NCBI RefSeq assembly: GCF_013166605.1
Contig: NZ_JABKKF010000005.1
Span: 1 to 64,000, forward strand
Source: Xylanibacter muris
Lineage (GTDB): Bacteria > Bacteroidota > Bacteroidia > Bacteroidales > Bacteroidaceae
DNA length: 64,000 nucleotides
Reading direction: 5' to 3'
Shown here in pieces: positions 28,773-37,557 of this stretch; position 1 is the first letter of the stretch; every line of letters starts with the position of its first letter. A program made the position numbers and the translations under genes. The notes under the pieces were generated by a model. The model saw nothing but the letters and a program-made list of their open reading frames with translations, did not search any database and had not been told where the DNA came from.

Positions 28773-30665
28773 ATGAAAAAGATTATATTATTCATCGCAG
28801 GCATGATGGCACTTTCTGTGTCATCGTGCAGCGATATGCTTGAAGTTGAGAGCGACAGATATCTGACCAATCCGGATATCAACCAAAAGACAGACTCCTT
28901 GTTTTATGCATGGGGTATAATGCAGGCCATGCAGGAAGCTGCCGATATGTATGTTCTTCAGAATGAAATGCGTGGTGAGCTTGTCACTCCGACGGCTGAA
29001 TATGCAAGCGAGCATCTGAAGGCATTGGCAAATTATTCTGCCACTACTGCGAACAAATATGACAGTGCATACGTCTACTATAGGGTGATAAACAACTGCA
29101 ACTATTATCTTGCGCATCGTGATACAACCCTTCTTGACGGAAGTTATAATGTGACGCGTCAGGAGTATGCGGCAGTGATGAGTTTCCGTGCATGGGCTTA
29201 TCTGCAGCTTGCACGCCAGTATGGCAATGTTCCGTTCTTCACCGAACCTTTGAACAACATCAGCCAGATTGAGAACAATGATTTTCCTGTTCTTGATATC
29301 AAGGGGGTGGTTGAAAGACTGATTCCCGATTTGGAAGAATATACCGGTGAACTTGTTCCGAGCTATGGACTAATTACCAGTTCTGTATATTCAAAGAATC
29401 TTTATATTCCTGTAGATATTATGCTCGGTGAGCTTTATCTGGAGCTTGGCGGAAGCCGTGAAAACTATATTCTTGCCGCACAGCACTATCACAAATATCT
29501 GTTTAATAATCCTATTACTACTATTTCAGAGAAGATACTTTCACAATTTAATCCTCATAATTTGATGGATAATACAAAATTCCCCGCGAATTTTTCCGGA
29601 GGTCTTATTAATGGAGCGGGAAGTATCAGATTTCATTCGTGGGTCGATTTCTCCAGGACCAGTGGTTTGGGTTTGATAACAGAAATAGCGATGGCCAATA
29701 ACAAGCAGGAAGGAAAGATTACCACATTGTCCGAATTGTTTGGCTATGACTTGTATTCGATAGACGAAACCGGTATTGATAAGTTTGCAGAGACAGAAAT
29801 TCAGCTTATTCCTTCTCAGGCGTACAATACATTGGCAGACAGTTCATATTATTATTATGTGAAGGCTCCTACCGACGGATTTGACTTGAGCCGTTATCGC
29901 TTTAAGGGTGGTGACCAGCGTCGTTGGGCACGTTTGACCCGTGTTCCAAGGGATGCCTATAACCAGTATTGTCTTAATACTTACATGTCACCGAATATTA
30001 TTCTTTACAAACGTTCGACAGTATGGTTGCATCTTGCTGAGGCCTTTAACCGTGCCGGTCATCCGGATCTGGCATTTGCCATACTTAAGGATGGTATTTC
30101 TTCTGATTTGCTGACAGCATCTTATATTACTTCGGAAAGCTTGGAGTTATTGCAGACAGAGGTTCCGTTCCTCAGTGTTGCAGGTCAGGAAGTGTTCAAG
30201 GGAAAAGAAGGCGGTATACATAGCTACGGATGTAGCGATGCGAAAGGAATTGAAGGTTTCTATTCTGCATATCAGATGTATCAGGTTGTAAGCGATAAGA
30301 TTGCGGAATTGAGAAAGACTTTCAATCTTCCTGTACTTAATCCGGAGTATAAGTCTCTTGACGGTAGTAATGACGGTTATACAGCTGATCTGTTGGCGAA
30401 TCAGACCTTGTTTGAAGAAACATATAATAAAGAAGAGATTATCAATGCCGTCGAGGATCTGCTTTGTGACGAGTATGCCATGGAATCAGCCTTTGAGGGC
30501 AATCGTTTCTCTGACCTTTCACGTCTGGCACGTCGCAAGAATGCTTCCTCGGTAGAAGGATATCCGACAAACTTCGGTGGTTTGTGGTTTGCCGGTAAGC
30601 TGGCTACTAACAACCCGGTGAAGGATCTTACGGTAGAGGCTAACTGGTATCTGCCTTTCAAATAA
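28773..30665 (+). CDS. SusD/RagB-family glycan-binding lipoprotein (second pair)
   Basis: This 630-residue lipoprotein (lipobox SVSSC) is the partner of the SusC protein that ends 15 bp upstream. It contains YAAVMSFRAWAYLQLARQYGNVPFFTE, the typical SusD helical signature, and near the C-terminus LCDEYAMESAFEGNRFSDLSRLARR, equivalent to the RxxELxxEGxRxxDLxR block. It ends with WYLPFK. It is the last gene of the operon before a terminator hairpin. Confidence 0.94.
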   Translation: MKKIILFIAGMMALSVSSCSDMLEVESDRYLTNPDINQKTDSLFYAWGIMQAMQEAADMYVLQNEMRGELVTPTAEYASEHLKALANYSATTANKYDSAYVYYRVINNCNYYLAHRDTTLLDGSYNVTRQEYAAVMSFRAWAYLQLARQYGNVPFFTEPLNNISQIENNDFPVLDIKGVVERLIPDLEEYTGELVPSYGLITSSVYSKNLYIPVDIMLGELYLELGGSRENYILAAQHYHKYLFNNPITTISEKILSQFNPHNLMDNTKFPANFSGGLINGAGSIRFHSWVDFSRTSGLGLITEIAMANNKQEGKITTLSELFGYDLYSIDETGIDKFAETEIQLIPSQAYNTLADSSYYYYVKAPTDGFDLSRYRFKGGDQRRWARLTRVPRDAYNQYCLNTYMSPNIILYKRSTVWLHLAEAFNRAGHPDLAFAILKDGISSDLLTASYITSESLELLQTEVPFLSVAGQEVFKGKEGGIHSYGCSDAKGIEGFYSAYQMYQVVSDKIAELRKTFNLPVLNPEYKSLDGSNDGYTADLLANQTLFEETYNKEEIINAVEDLLCDEYAMESAFEGNRFSDLSRLARRKNASSVEGYPTNFGGLWFAGKLATNNPVKDLTVEANWYLPFK

Positions 30666-30719
30666 ACAGGTATTGTTCTGTCAATTGAATAGTCAGGTAT
30701 TCAATGAATAAGGATGAAG

Positions 30720-30760
30720 AAGGTGTACACTGAATATTTGGTGCGCACCTTTTTCTTTAT
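30720..30760 (+). terminator. Terminator of the FAS1/SusCD operon
   Basis: Stem of 11 positions (30720-30730 with 30741-30751, one mismatch, one wobble) followed by a T-rich tail. The next gene starts 30 bp later with no convincing TAnnTTTG box, so some read-through is possible. Confidence 0.65.
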
Positions 30761-30789
30761 ATTTAAAATAAAAAGCAAAATAAGAGATT

Positions 30790-32208
30790 ATGAAATCTAT
30801 GAAAAGAATTTTTTCGACAATGTCCTTGATGTCTCTTGCCGTATCTCTTTCCGCGCAGACCTCAAGAACGTTTACTGTAAACCTCACTCCCGACGGTGAT
30901 GCAAATATGCAGGTGTTTCTGCCTGAAACCCCGTCGGGTAAAGCCGTGGTAGACTGTCCCGGTGGCGGATACTCTCATCTTTCCATGCAGAATGAAGGTA
31001 CCGACTGGGCAAAATATTTCAATGGGCAGGGTATCGCCTTTTGCGTATTGAAGTACAGGATGCCCAAGGGGGACCGCACGATACCTGTCGGTGATGCCCA
31101 AAAAGCGATAAAGACGGTGCGCGACAGTGCGGAAGCATGGCACGTAAGTCCGTATGATGTGGGTATCATGGGCTTTTCTGCCGGCGGTCATCTTGCCTCT
31201 ACTGTTGCCACCCATGCCCCGATAGAGTCGCGTCCGGATTTCCAGATTCTTTTCTATCCGGTTATTTCCATGGATGAGAAAGTTACACACAAAGGCTCGG
31301 TTGTCGGTTTTCTTGGCGACCACCGTACAGACGGCAAGCTTGTGAAGGAATTTTCCAACGACAAGCAGGTGCGCCGTCATGTCACCCCTCCTGCAATTCT
31401 CCTAATGGCCGGTGACGACCGTGCCGTGCCTATCCTCACCAACGGCTTGCCGTACTATGAGGCATTGCGTCGTGCGGGAGTGCCTGCTTCATTGCATATC
31501 TATCCTGCCGGTGGTCATGGTTTCGGATTTCGTAATACATTTGCATATCATACCCAGATGCTTTCCGAACTGTCGCAGTGGCTTAAAACACTTGGCAGTG
31601 TGAAGGCAGACGCCAAGCGTGTGGCCTGTATAGGCAACAGCATAACCGACGGTCATGGCATAGACCTTTCCGATGTTAACGGCTATCCGGCCCAACTGCA
31701 GAAGATTCTTGGCAACGGATATGCCGTCAGGAACTTCGGTGTCAGCGGACGTACGATGCTGAACAACGGAAACCGTCCTTATATGAAGGAGAAAGCCTGG
31801 GCCGAGGCAAAGGCCTTCAATCCGGACATCGTTGTGATAAAGCTTGGCACCAACGACAGCAAGCCATGTAACTGGGACTCATACGGCAAGGAATTCACCA
31901 AGGATATGCAGCAGATGATAGACGAGCTGAAGGCTCTGCCTGCAAAGCCGAAGATATATTTGTGCTGTCCTATAGCTTCTTCAAATAAGGGTAAGGCAGA
32001 TGACAAGAATCTTATACGCGACTCTATCGTTGTGGCGGATGTCATTCCGGCAATAAGGAAAGTGGCAAAGAAAAACAAACTTACCGTCATAGACCTTCAC
32101 GATGTCGTAAAGCAAGGATCGGATGAAATGTTGCGTGACGCAATACATCCAACAGCCAAAGGTGCGGGGAAAATAGCAAGAAAGGTTGCAGAGACGATAA
32201 TTCTTTAG
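30790..32208 (+). CDS. Two-headed secreted esterase: alpha/beta hydrolase (BD-FAE-like) plus SGNH/GDSL domain
   Basis: This 472-residue protein joins two different esterase folds behind one signal peptide (cleavage near SLSAQ). Residues about 28-268 are an alpha/beta hydrolase with nucleophile elbow GFSAGGH (S130), acid D209 or D210 in AGDDRAVP, and H243 in PAGGHGFGF. Residues about 275-472 are an SGNH hydrolase with GNSITDG (S284), SGRT (G320), GTNDS (N355) and the D450-H453 pair in DAIHP. Both families include carbohydrate acetyl- or feruloyl-esterases. Next to rhamnogalacturonan lyases, removal of acetyl groups from pectin is the most likely task; this is an inference. An ATG three codons downstream is an alternative start. 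Confidence 0.88.
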   Translation: MKSMKRIFSTMSLMSLAVSLSAQTSRTFTVNLTPDGDANMQVFLPETPSGKAVVDCPGGGYSHLSMQNEGTDWAKYFNGQGIAFCVLKYRMPKGDRTIPVGDAQKAIKTVRDSAEAWHVSPYDVGIMGFSAGGHLASTVATHAPIESRPDFQILFYPVISMDEKVTHKGSVVGFLGDHRTDGKLVKEFSNDKQVRRHVTPPAILLMAGDDRAVPILTNGLPYYEALRRAGVPASLHIYPAGGHGFGFRNTFAYHTQMLSELSQWLKTLGSVKADAKRVACIGNSITDGHGIDLSDVNGYPAQLQKILGNGYAVRNFGVSGRTMLNNGNRPYMKEKAWAEAKAFNPDIVVIKLGTNDSKPCNWDSYGKEFTKDMQQMIDELKALPAKPKIYLCCPIASSNKGKADDKNLIRDSIVVADVIPAIRKVAKKNKLTVIDLHDVVKQGSDEMLRDAIHPTAKGAGKIARKVAETIIL

Positions 32209-32349
32209 ATTAACTTCCTTTTCATGAAAGGTGGAATATAATGGTATTTATTTTATTGGGGAAGGGATAAACGGTTCTTTTTTATGGTATCCCGTATGCA
32301 GTAAAGTAAGGATTTGTCCGGATTGTCATGAATTCGGAGAATAAACAGT

Positions 32350-32392
32350 AAATATTAAAAGTGTATTTAGCCTGAATACACTTTTAATATTT
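32350..32392. terminator. Bidirectional terminator-like hairpin
   Basis: Perfect 18-bp stem (32350-32367 with 32375-32392) with a 7-nt loop and A-run/T-run in both arms. It lies 141 bp after the esterase stop and separates it from the second PL11 lyase. Confidence 0.75.
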
Positions 32393-32567
32393 GCCGTCCG
32401 TCATTTTTTCCTGTATTTCATTTTTCGCCATGGTAATATTCAGGCAAGTTTGACATTGCCATCCGGCTTGTCGAACACGTTCCGTTTGTTGCATTCGTCC
32501 ACGAGTATGGATGGCGGCCTTCGGTACATTTTATATTTAATACATCCATAATGCATGTATTCATGAC

Positions 32568-32584
32568 ACATCGCTTTGCGATGC
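32568..32584 (+). repeat. REP-like palindrome, copy 3 (degenerate)
   Basis: ACATCGC-TTT-GCGATGC, preceded by GAC. The GTAG foot is missing and one stem base has decayed. Confidence 0.55.
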
Positions 32585-32639
32585 GGATGGTGTGTATAAT
32601 GAATCGGGATATTGGGCGTTCACATCCTGTTTGTCGCCT

Positions 32640-32665
32640 GACACATGCCGAAGGCATGTCCTTAC
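32640..32665 (+). repeat. REP-like palindrome, copy 4
   Basis: Stem ACATGCC-GAA-GGCATGT at 32643-32659, flanked by GAC and CCTTAC. Read in reverse the foot is GTAA instead of GTAG. The stem differs from copies 1 and 2 at paired positions. Confidence 0.65.
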
Positions 32666-32826
32666 TCGGGGAAGGGCATTCTCATTTATGTGCGATGTAT
32701 TGTATCAGACAACCTAATCCTCCGAGGATTCTCCGTTGACGCATTTGCCTTTCACTTTTACCCCGACCGGTTATCGGATTTGGACTGGAAAACGTACGAT
32801 TTTACCGGATAATGTACTTTTCCCCC

Positions 32827-32857
32827 TTTATATAATATACATATATATCTATATTTG
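32827..32857 (+). promoter_or_regulatory. Promoter of the second PL11 lyase / SASA esterase operon
   Basis: TTTA at 32827-32830, 19-bp spacer, then TATATTTG at 32850-32857. It lies 46 bp before the ATG and is followed by two closely spaced genes. Confidence 0.7.
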
Positions 32858-32902
32858 CAGCATAAAAACACTTGAAGGAAATAACTGAAAACTAATGATA
32901 AG

Positions 32903-35900
32903 ATGAAAAAATTGACTTTATGCTTTCTCCTTTCGGTCATGACGGCCGGAGGGATGTATGCCCAGCGCATACAGCAGCCTTTAGGCAGAGGTGTCGTTGC
33001 TGTCACCGACAATGCACGGCAGGATGTGCTCGTCACCTGGAGGAAACTGGCCCAGGAACCTGACGGATGTACATACAACCTGTACAAGCGCAGCAACGGC
33101 GGTGGTTATACAAAGGTAAATACCGAACCTATAACGAAAACCAACTATCAGACAACGCGCTCTGTCATTCCCTACGACACAGAACTTGCCGTCACATACG
33201 TAAAAGACGGTGTGGAAAGTAAGATGAGCAATCCTTTTCTTTTCAAGAAGCAAGCCTATAAGGATGTTTTCTTTGATTTCAATTTTGAGACAAAGGTTCT
33301 CAATCCCAATGATTATAAGGCAAAGTATGTATGGCCGATGGATCTTGACGGCAACGGTGAGTTTGACGCAGTTCTTGTAGACCGTCTGTATGCCGGGGCT
33401 GTTGAGATTGATCCGGATGCAGGCGGTAGCGGCACCGGTGGCGGCATGACAGGCACGTCTCATAAACTGCAGGCATACAAGCTTGACGGCACCTGTCTGT
33501 GGACTATCGACATGGGACCGAATGTGGATATCTGTGCGGGACAGAATGACATGGTCGTTGCATACGATATCAACTGCGACGGCAAGTGCGAAGTGATCAT
33601 AAAAACCTCTGACGGTACCCGTTTCTGGGATGCGGCCAACAACACGTGGGGCAAATATGCCATGGGCAGCAGCGTTGCCGACACCGATGGTGACGGTATC
33701 GTTGACTACCGCGGTGACGGTACTGTTGGTCAGACAAAGCGCAATCCTCCATTTTATGTGTCTGTTGTCGATGCCGCAACAGGTGCGGAGATAGAGTGCA
33801 GCGAACTGAAATATTCAGAGGTCACTGACGGTGTCGACAGCTATGGCCGTGACAACCGCAAAGACTATATGGATGATAACTACGGAACCGAATATGCTTT
33901 CATGTGCGGTCATTTCGGTATATGCTATTTCGACGGTGTTCATCCTTCACTTGTGATGAAATGCCTGAACCGTACCAAATCAGACCGTTCGCATCACGAT
34001 TATGTGTTTGTGTGGAGTTACGACTGGAATCAGGGACGGCCTGCAAACTGGCATCACAGCTATACGTGGAGCCGCAACGACAAGACACCGTGGCCCGCAG
34101 AGTTCCATTCCATGCGTGTGGCCGATGTCGACGGTGACGGTATCGACGATATGATTCAAGGCGGCTATGCCGTCAATCCGGTTAAAGGAATGGTATATTC
34201 GGCCGGTATAGGCCATGGCGACCGTTTCCGTGTCAGCGATATAGATCCGGAGCGTCCCGGCATGGAGGTCTTTGCCATACAGCAGAGTAATCTTCTCGGA
34301 CAGATACTTTATGATGCGGCAACAGGCAAGCCGATAAAGGAATGGTATCTGCCGACGGTCACTGATGTGGCACGCGGTGAGTGTATGGACGTTGACCCCG
34401 ACCACAAAGGTTATGAGATATTCAGCACCATGCAGAATCTTTACGACTGTCATGGGGATGTTATAAAGAGCGGTGACACTCCTTTCCCGACAGAAGGAAT
34501 CTGGTGGGACGGCAACTTACAGCGTGAGATGCTCTCTTCTCCGGGCGGTAGCGGCTATGGTACGAACGCTATGGTACAGACATACGGTGGTACGCGTCTG
34601 TATGAGTTCTCCAAGGCCAGCGAATGGGCCGTACATACCGGATGGGCCATCCGTCCGGCTTTCTTTGGCGACATCACCGGAGACTGGCGTGAAGAGGTGA
34701 TACTCATGAAGCAGAATGCCGACACGAGTACAGGTCTTGTGGGATATTCCACGGACATTCCTACAGACTACAGCATATATACACTTCAGGAAGATCCTCA
34801 CTACCGTCTTGACTGCACTACACGCGGATATTATCAGAGCCCGAACACATCGTTCTATCTCGGTGGTGACATGCCGGCACCTCCCGTTCCTCCGGTAATG
34901 GTTGCCGACCTGAGGTGGAGCAACGGTGCGTCATGGACGGCCGGAGGCGGCGGCTTTACATCATACGACCAGACATCCGCACAAGGCTATGCCGATGGAA
35001 AATCTGTGATATTCGATATAAGCGGCGAGTGCGGCCGGCCTATAGAAATCACTGGAAATATTGCTCCGAAGGCAGTGTATATAATGAATCCGGCAGGGCA
35101 CGACTATACTTTCGGAGGACAGGGCGTTCTAACCTGTGACATGGAGCTTGTCAAATCTATGCTCGGTACGGCAACGATAAACAATAATCTTGTAAGTACC
35201 GGAAATGTCGTCATCAGTGAAGGCACGCTTGTGCTTAATGGAACAGTGGATGCTCCTATCGGCCTGCGTGCCAAGGGAACGCTTGCCGGAACAGGTACTG
35301 TAAACGGAAGCATGACCTTTGAAGGCGCGCTTAACTATCAGGGGTGCCGTATAATGCCGGGAACTGATGCCGACATATACGGAACACTCATTTTCGGACA
35401 GAGTCTTGTCATCCCCGGTAATGTATATATAGAGGTGAATGCCGCCGGTGGTAAGGCATCGCATATAAAGGTGAACGGTGATCTGACCTTTGCCGGTGAC
35501 AACACATTTACCGTGGATTCGCGTGAAGAAAAGCTTATGGCCGGACGTTATCTGCTTGCCGAATGCACGGGAAAGCTTACGGCCGAGCCTGCAGACATCC
35601 TTACTATAGGTCTTGAGGGATACGACTTCGACATTACTGTGGAGAATGGAAACAGTCTCGTTCTGACAGTCAATGCCACACGTGCCCCGCAGAAGGATGT
35701 GGCGTGGACAGGAAACGAGAGTGGCCTGTGGGACTATAAGGCAAAGAATTTCGTTGCCGGCGGCAACAGTACAGCATTTGTTTCCGGTGACGAGGTGGTG
35801 TTTGGTGATGAGGCTTCTGTAAGAGACATCACAGTAGACAATCTTGTGAAGACAAAAGGTGTGACCTTTGATTTCGACAATGGTGTGTATACGCTAAGCG

Positions 35901-37546
35901 GTGATGGAGGTATCAGCGGTGAAGGCGCGTTGACCAAAAACGGCCGTGGCGAACTGAAGATAAATCTTCGCGGAAGCGACTATACCGGTGCGACGGTAAT
36001 AAATGAAGGAACAGTAACTGTTTCAGACCTCAGCGATGGCGGTGTTGCCGGTCCGTTGGGCGCAGCCTCTTCAGATGAAGGTTTCTTCCGAATGAATGGC
36101 GGTACACTGAAAGTCACGGCAGACAATGTATCAACCAACCATATTGTCACTCTTACCGACACATCGGCCGTTAACGTGACAAACGCCAAAGGTTCCGTGT
36201 CGTTCAAGAATATAGTGAAAGGCAGCGGTTATCTTGTGAAGGATGGTCCGGGCCAACTGAATTTCAACTATGCCGGGGAATCTCCGTTTGCCGGTATGAT
36301 AATAAAGAAGGGTATCGTTGCCCAGGGCGACTGGCGCGCGACTTTCGGACGCAAAGGTTCTCCGATGGTGCTTGCCGGCGGTGAGGTAAACCTTATCGAC
36401 ATGAACAATTCGAGCACACGGCCGATATTCGATTATTCCGTGACGGTAGAGGAGGGTACCTCAAGTGTTATCAAAGGCACGACACGCGGTGCCGTGAACG
36501 GGACATTCAAAGGCAAGGGCCGTCTTACCATTGTGTCTACGGGAGTGCGCAGCGATGTAGGCGGAAACTTCTCCGCCTTTGAGGGAACACTTGTTGCCAA
36601 TGGAGGTAATTTCCGTCTGATGGACAACGTGACCGATATGCGCAAGACAACATTCGAACTCGATCCTGGAGCAGTTGTCGGACATTACGCTTCCAACGGT
36701 TCGAGTGCAAAAGGAGTCACGACAAAGATCGGTGCGTTGCAGTCGACGGCAACAGATTGTAAGCTTGGCAACGGCTCCGATACATACGAGGTGGGATATA
36801 ACAACGAGAACACTACATATTCCGGCCTTCTCACGGCCAAGAACATATATAAATATGGTAAGGGTGTGCTCACACTGAAAGGTAATGGCAGCACATCGCC
36901 TGTGACCGTAGCGGAGGGAACGCTCCAGCTCAGCAACAGCGCTCTTGCATCTAATGCGTTCTCTTCAGGCACGGTGGTCGTGAGAGAAGGCGCGGTGTTG
37001 ACAGGTAACGGTTGTGCGTCACGTGTCAACTGTATGAAGGGTGGTGTTGTTGCAGCGGGTCTGAATGGCGGCTACGGTACATTTAAAGCCACTTCTACCG
37101 TGTCGATGCGTGAGGGCAGCACTCTGATTGTTAAGGTCGGAAAGAGCAGTTCCGGCTCTGCCGCTAATGATAAGTTCAAGTTTGACGGTGCGACGACACA
37201 TTCCGGTGACACTATTCTTATCAGGGTGTCTGCTGACCGTGTGCTTACAGAAGGCGAAACTGTCACAGTATTTACAGGAAGCGGTGCGAACAACGGAACA
37301 TACGTTCTGAAGACCGAATGCGGGACACATACGGTTGAATGGGATGATTCTCGCCTGCTTTCCGATGGCGTGCTTACGGTAAAAGCCCTTACCGGCATCA
37401 AAGGCATTGTCGCAGATGACACGCTTGTCGATGTTTACAGCGTTGACGGTATTAAGATTCGCGGAAATGTACGTAATGACGAGGCTCTTGACGGACTTGG
37501 TTCAGGAGTATACATTATTAACGGTGAGAAAGTAATAAAGAAATAA
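32903..37546 (+). CDS. Secreted rhamnogalacturonan lyase (PL11) with PATR repeats and T9SS-like C-terminus, second copy
   Basis: This 1547-residue protein has a signal peptide ending GGMYAQ and a PL11 domain (about 22-675). The domain has several calcium-loop motifs (DLDGNGEFD, DTDGDGIVD, DVDGDGIDD) and the closing motifs ITGDWREEVI and NTSFYLGG. The catalytic part is longer than in the 4725 copy, with extra loops, so the two enzymes may differ in chain length or branching preference. As in that copy, the rest is a beta-strand stalk with autotransporter-associated repeats (ISEGTLVLNGT, DYTGATVINEGTVTVSDL) and a T9SS-like tail (DVYSVDGIKIRG, GSGVYIINGEKVIKK). It would act at the cell surface on rhamnogalacturonan I. 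The SASA esterase gene starts 11 bp downstream. Confidence 0.9.
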   Translation: MKKLTLCFLLSVMTAGGMYAQRIQQPLGRGVVAVTDNARQDVLVTWRKLAQEPDGCTYNLYKRSNGGGYTKVNTEPITKTNYQTTRSVIPYDTELAVTYVKDGVESKMSNPFLFKKQAYKDVFFDFNFETKVLNPNDYKAKYVWPMDLDGNGEFDAVLVDRLYAGAVEIDPDAGGSGTGGGMTGTSHKLQAYKLDGTCLWTIDMGPNVDICAGQNDMVVAYDINCDGKCEVIIKTSDGTRFWDAANNTWGKYAMGSSVADTDGDGIVDYRGDGTVGQTKRNPPFYVSVVDAATGAEIECSELKYSEVTDGVDSYGRDNRKDYMDDNYGTEYAFMCGHFGICYFDGVHPSLVMKCLNRTKSDRSHHDYVFVWSYDWNQGRPANWHHSYTWSRNDKTPWPAEFHSMRVADVDGDGIDDMIQGGYAVNPVKGMVYSAGIGHGDRFRVSDIDPERPGMEVFAIQQSNLLGQILYDAATGKPIKEWYLPTVTDVARGECMDVDPDHKGYEIFSTMQNLYDCHGDVIKSGDTPFPTEGIWWDGNLQREMLSSPGGSGYGTNAMVQTYGGTRLYEFSKASEWAVHTGWAIRPAFFGDITGDWREEVILMKQNADTSTGLVGYSTDIPTDYSIYTLQEDPHYRLDCTTRGYYQSPNTSFYLGGDMPAPPVPPVMVADLRWSNGASWTAGGGGFTSYDQTSAQGYADGKSVIFDISGECGRPIEITGNIAPKAVYIMNPAGHDYTFGGQGVLTCDMELVKSMLGTATINNNLVSTGNVVISEGTLVLNGTVDAPIGLRAKGTLAGTGTVNGSMTFEGALNYQGCRIMPGTDADIYGTLIFGQSLVIPGNVYIEVNAAGGKASHIKVNGDLTFAGDNTFTVDSREEKLMAGRYLLAECTGKLTAEPADILTIGLEGYDFDITVENGNSLVLTVNATRAPQKDVAWTGNESGLWDYKAKNFVAGGNSTAFVSGDEVVFGDEASVRDITVDNLVKTKGVTFDFDNGVYTLSGDGGISGEGALTKNGRGELKINLRGSDYTGATVINEGTVTVSDLSDGGVAGPLGAASSDEGFFRMNGGTLKVTADNVSTNHIVTLTDTSAVNVTNAKGSVSFKNIVKGSGYLVKDGPGQLNFNYAGESPFAGMIIKKGIVAQGDWRATFGRKGSPMVLAGGEVNLIDMNNSSTRPIFDYSVTVEEGTSSVIKGTTRGAVNGTFKGKGRLTIVSTGVRSDVGGNFSAFEGTLVANGGNFRLMDNVTDMRKTTFELDPGAVVGHYASNGSSAKGVTTKIGALQSTATDCKLGNGSDTYEVGYNNENTTYSGLLTAKNIYKYGKGVLTLKGNGSTSPVTVAEGTLQLSNSALASNAFSSGTVVVREGAVLTGNGCASRVNCMKGGVVAAGLNGGYGTFKATSTVSMREGSTLIVKVGKSSSGSAANDKFKFDGATTHSGDTILIRVSADRVLTEGETVTVFTGSGANNGTYVLKTECGTHTVEWDDSRLLSDGVLTVKALTGIKGIVADDTLVDVYSVDGIKIRGNVRNDEALDGLGSGVYIINGEKVIKK

Positions 37547-37557
37547 TATCGCATTTC

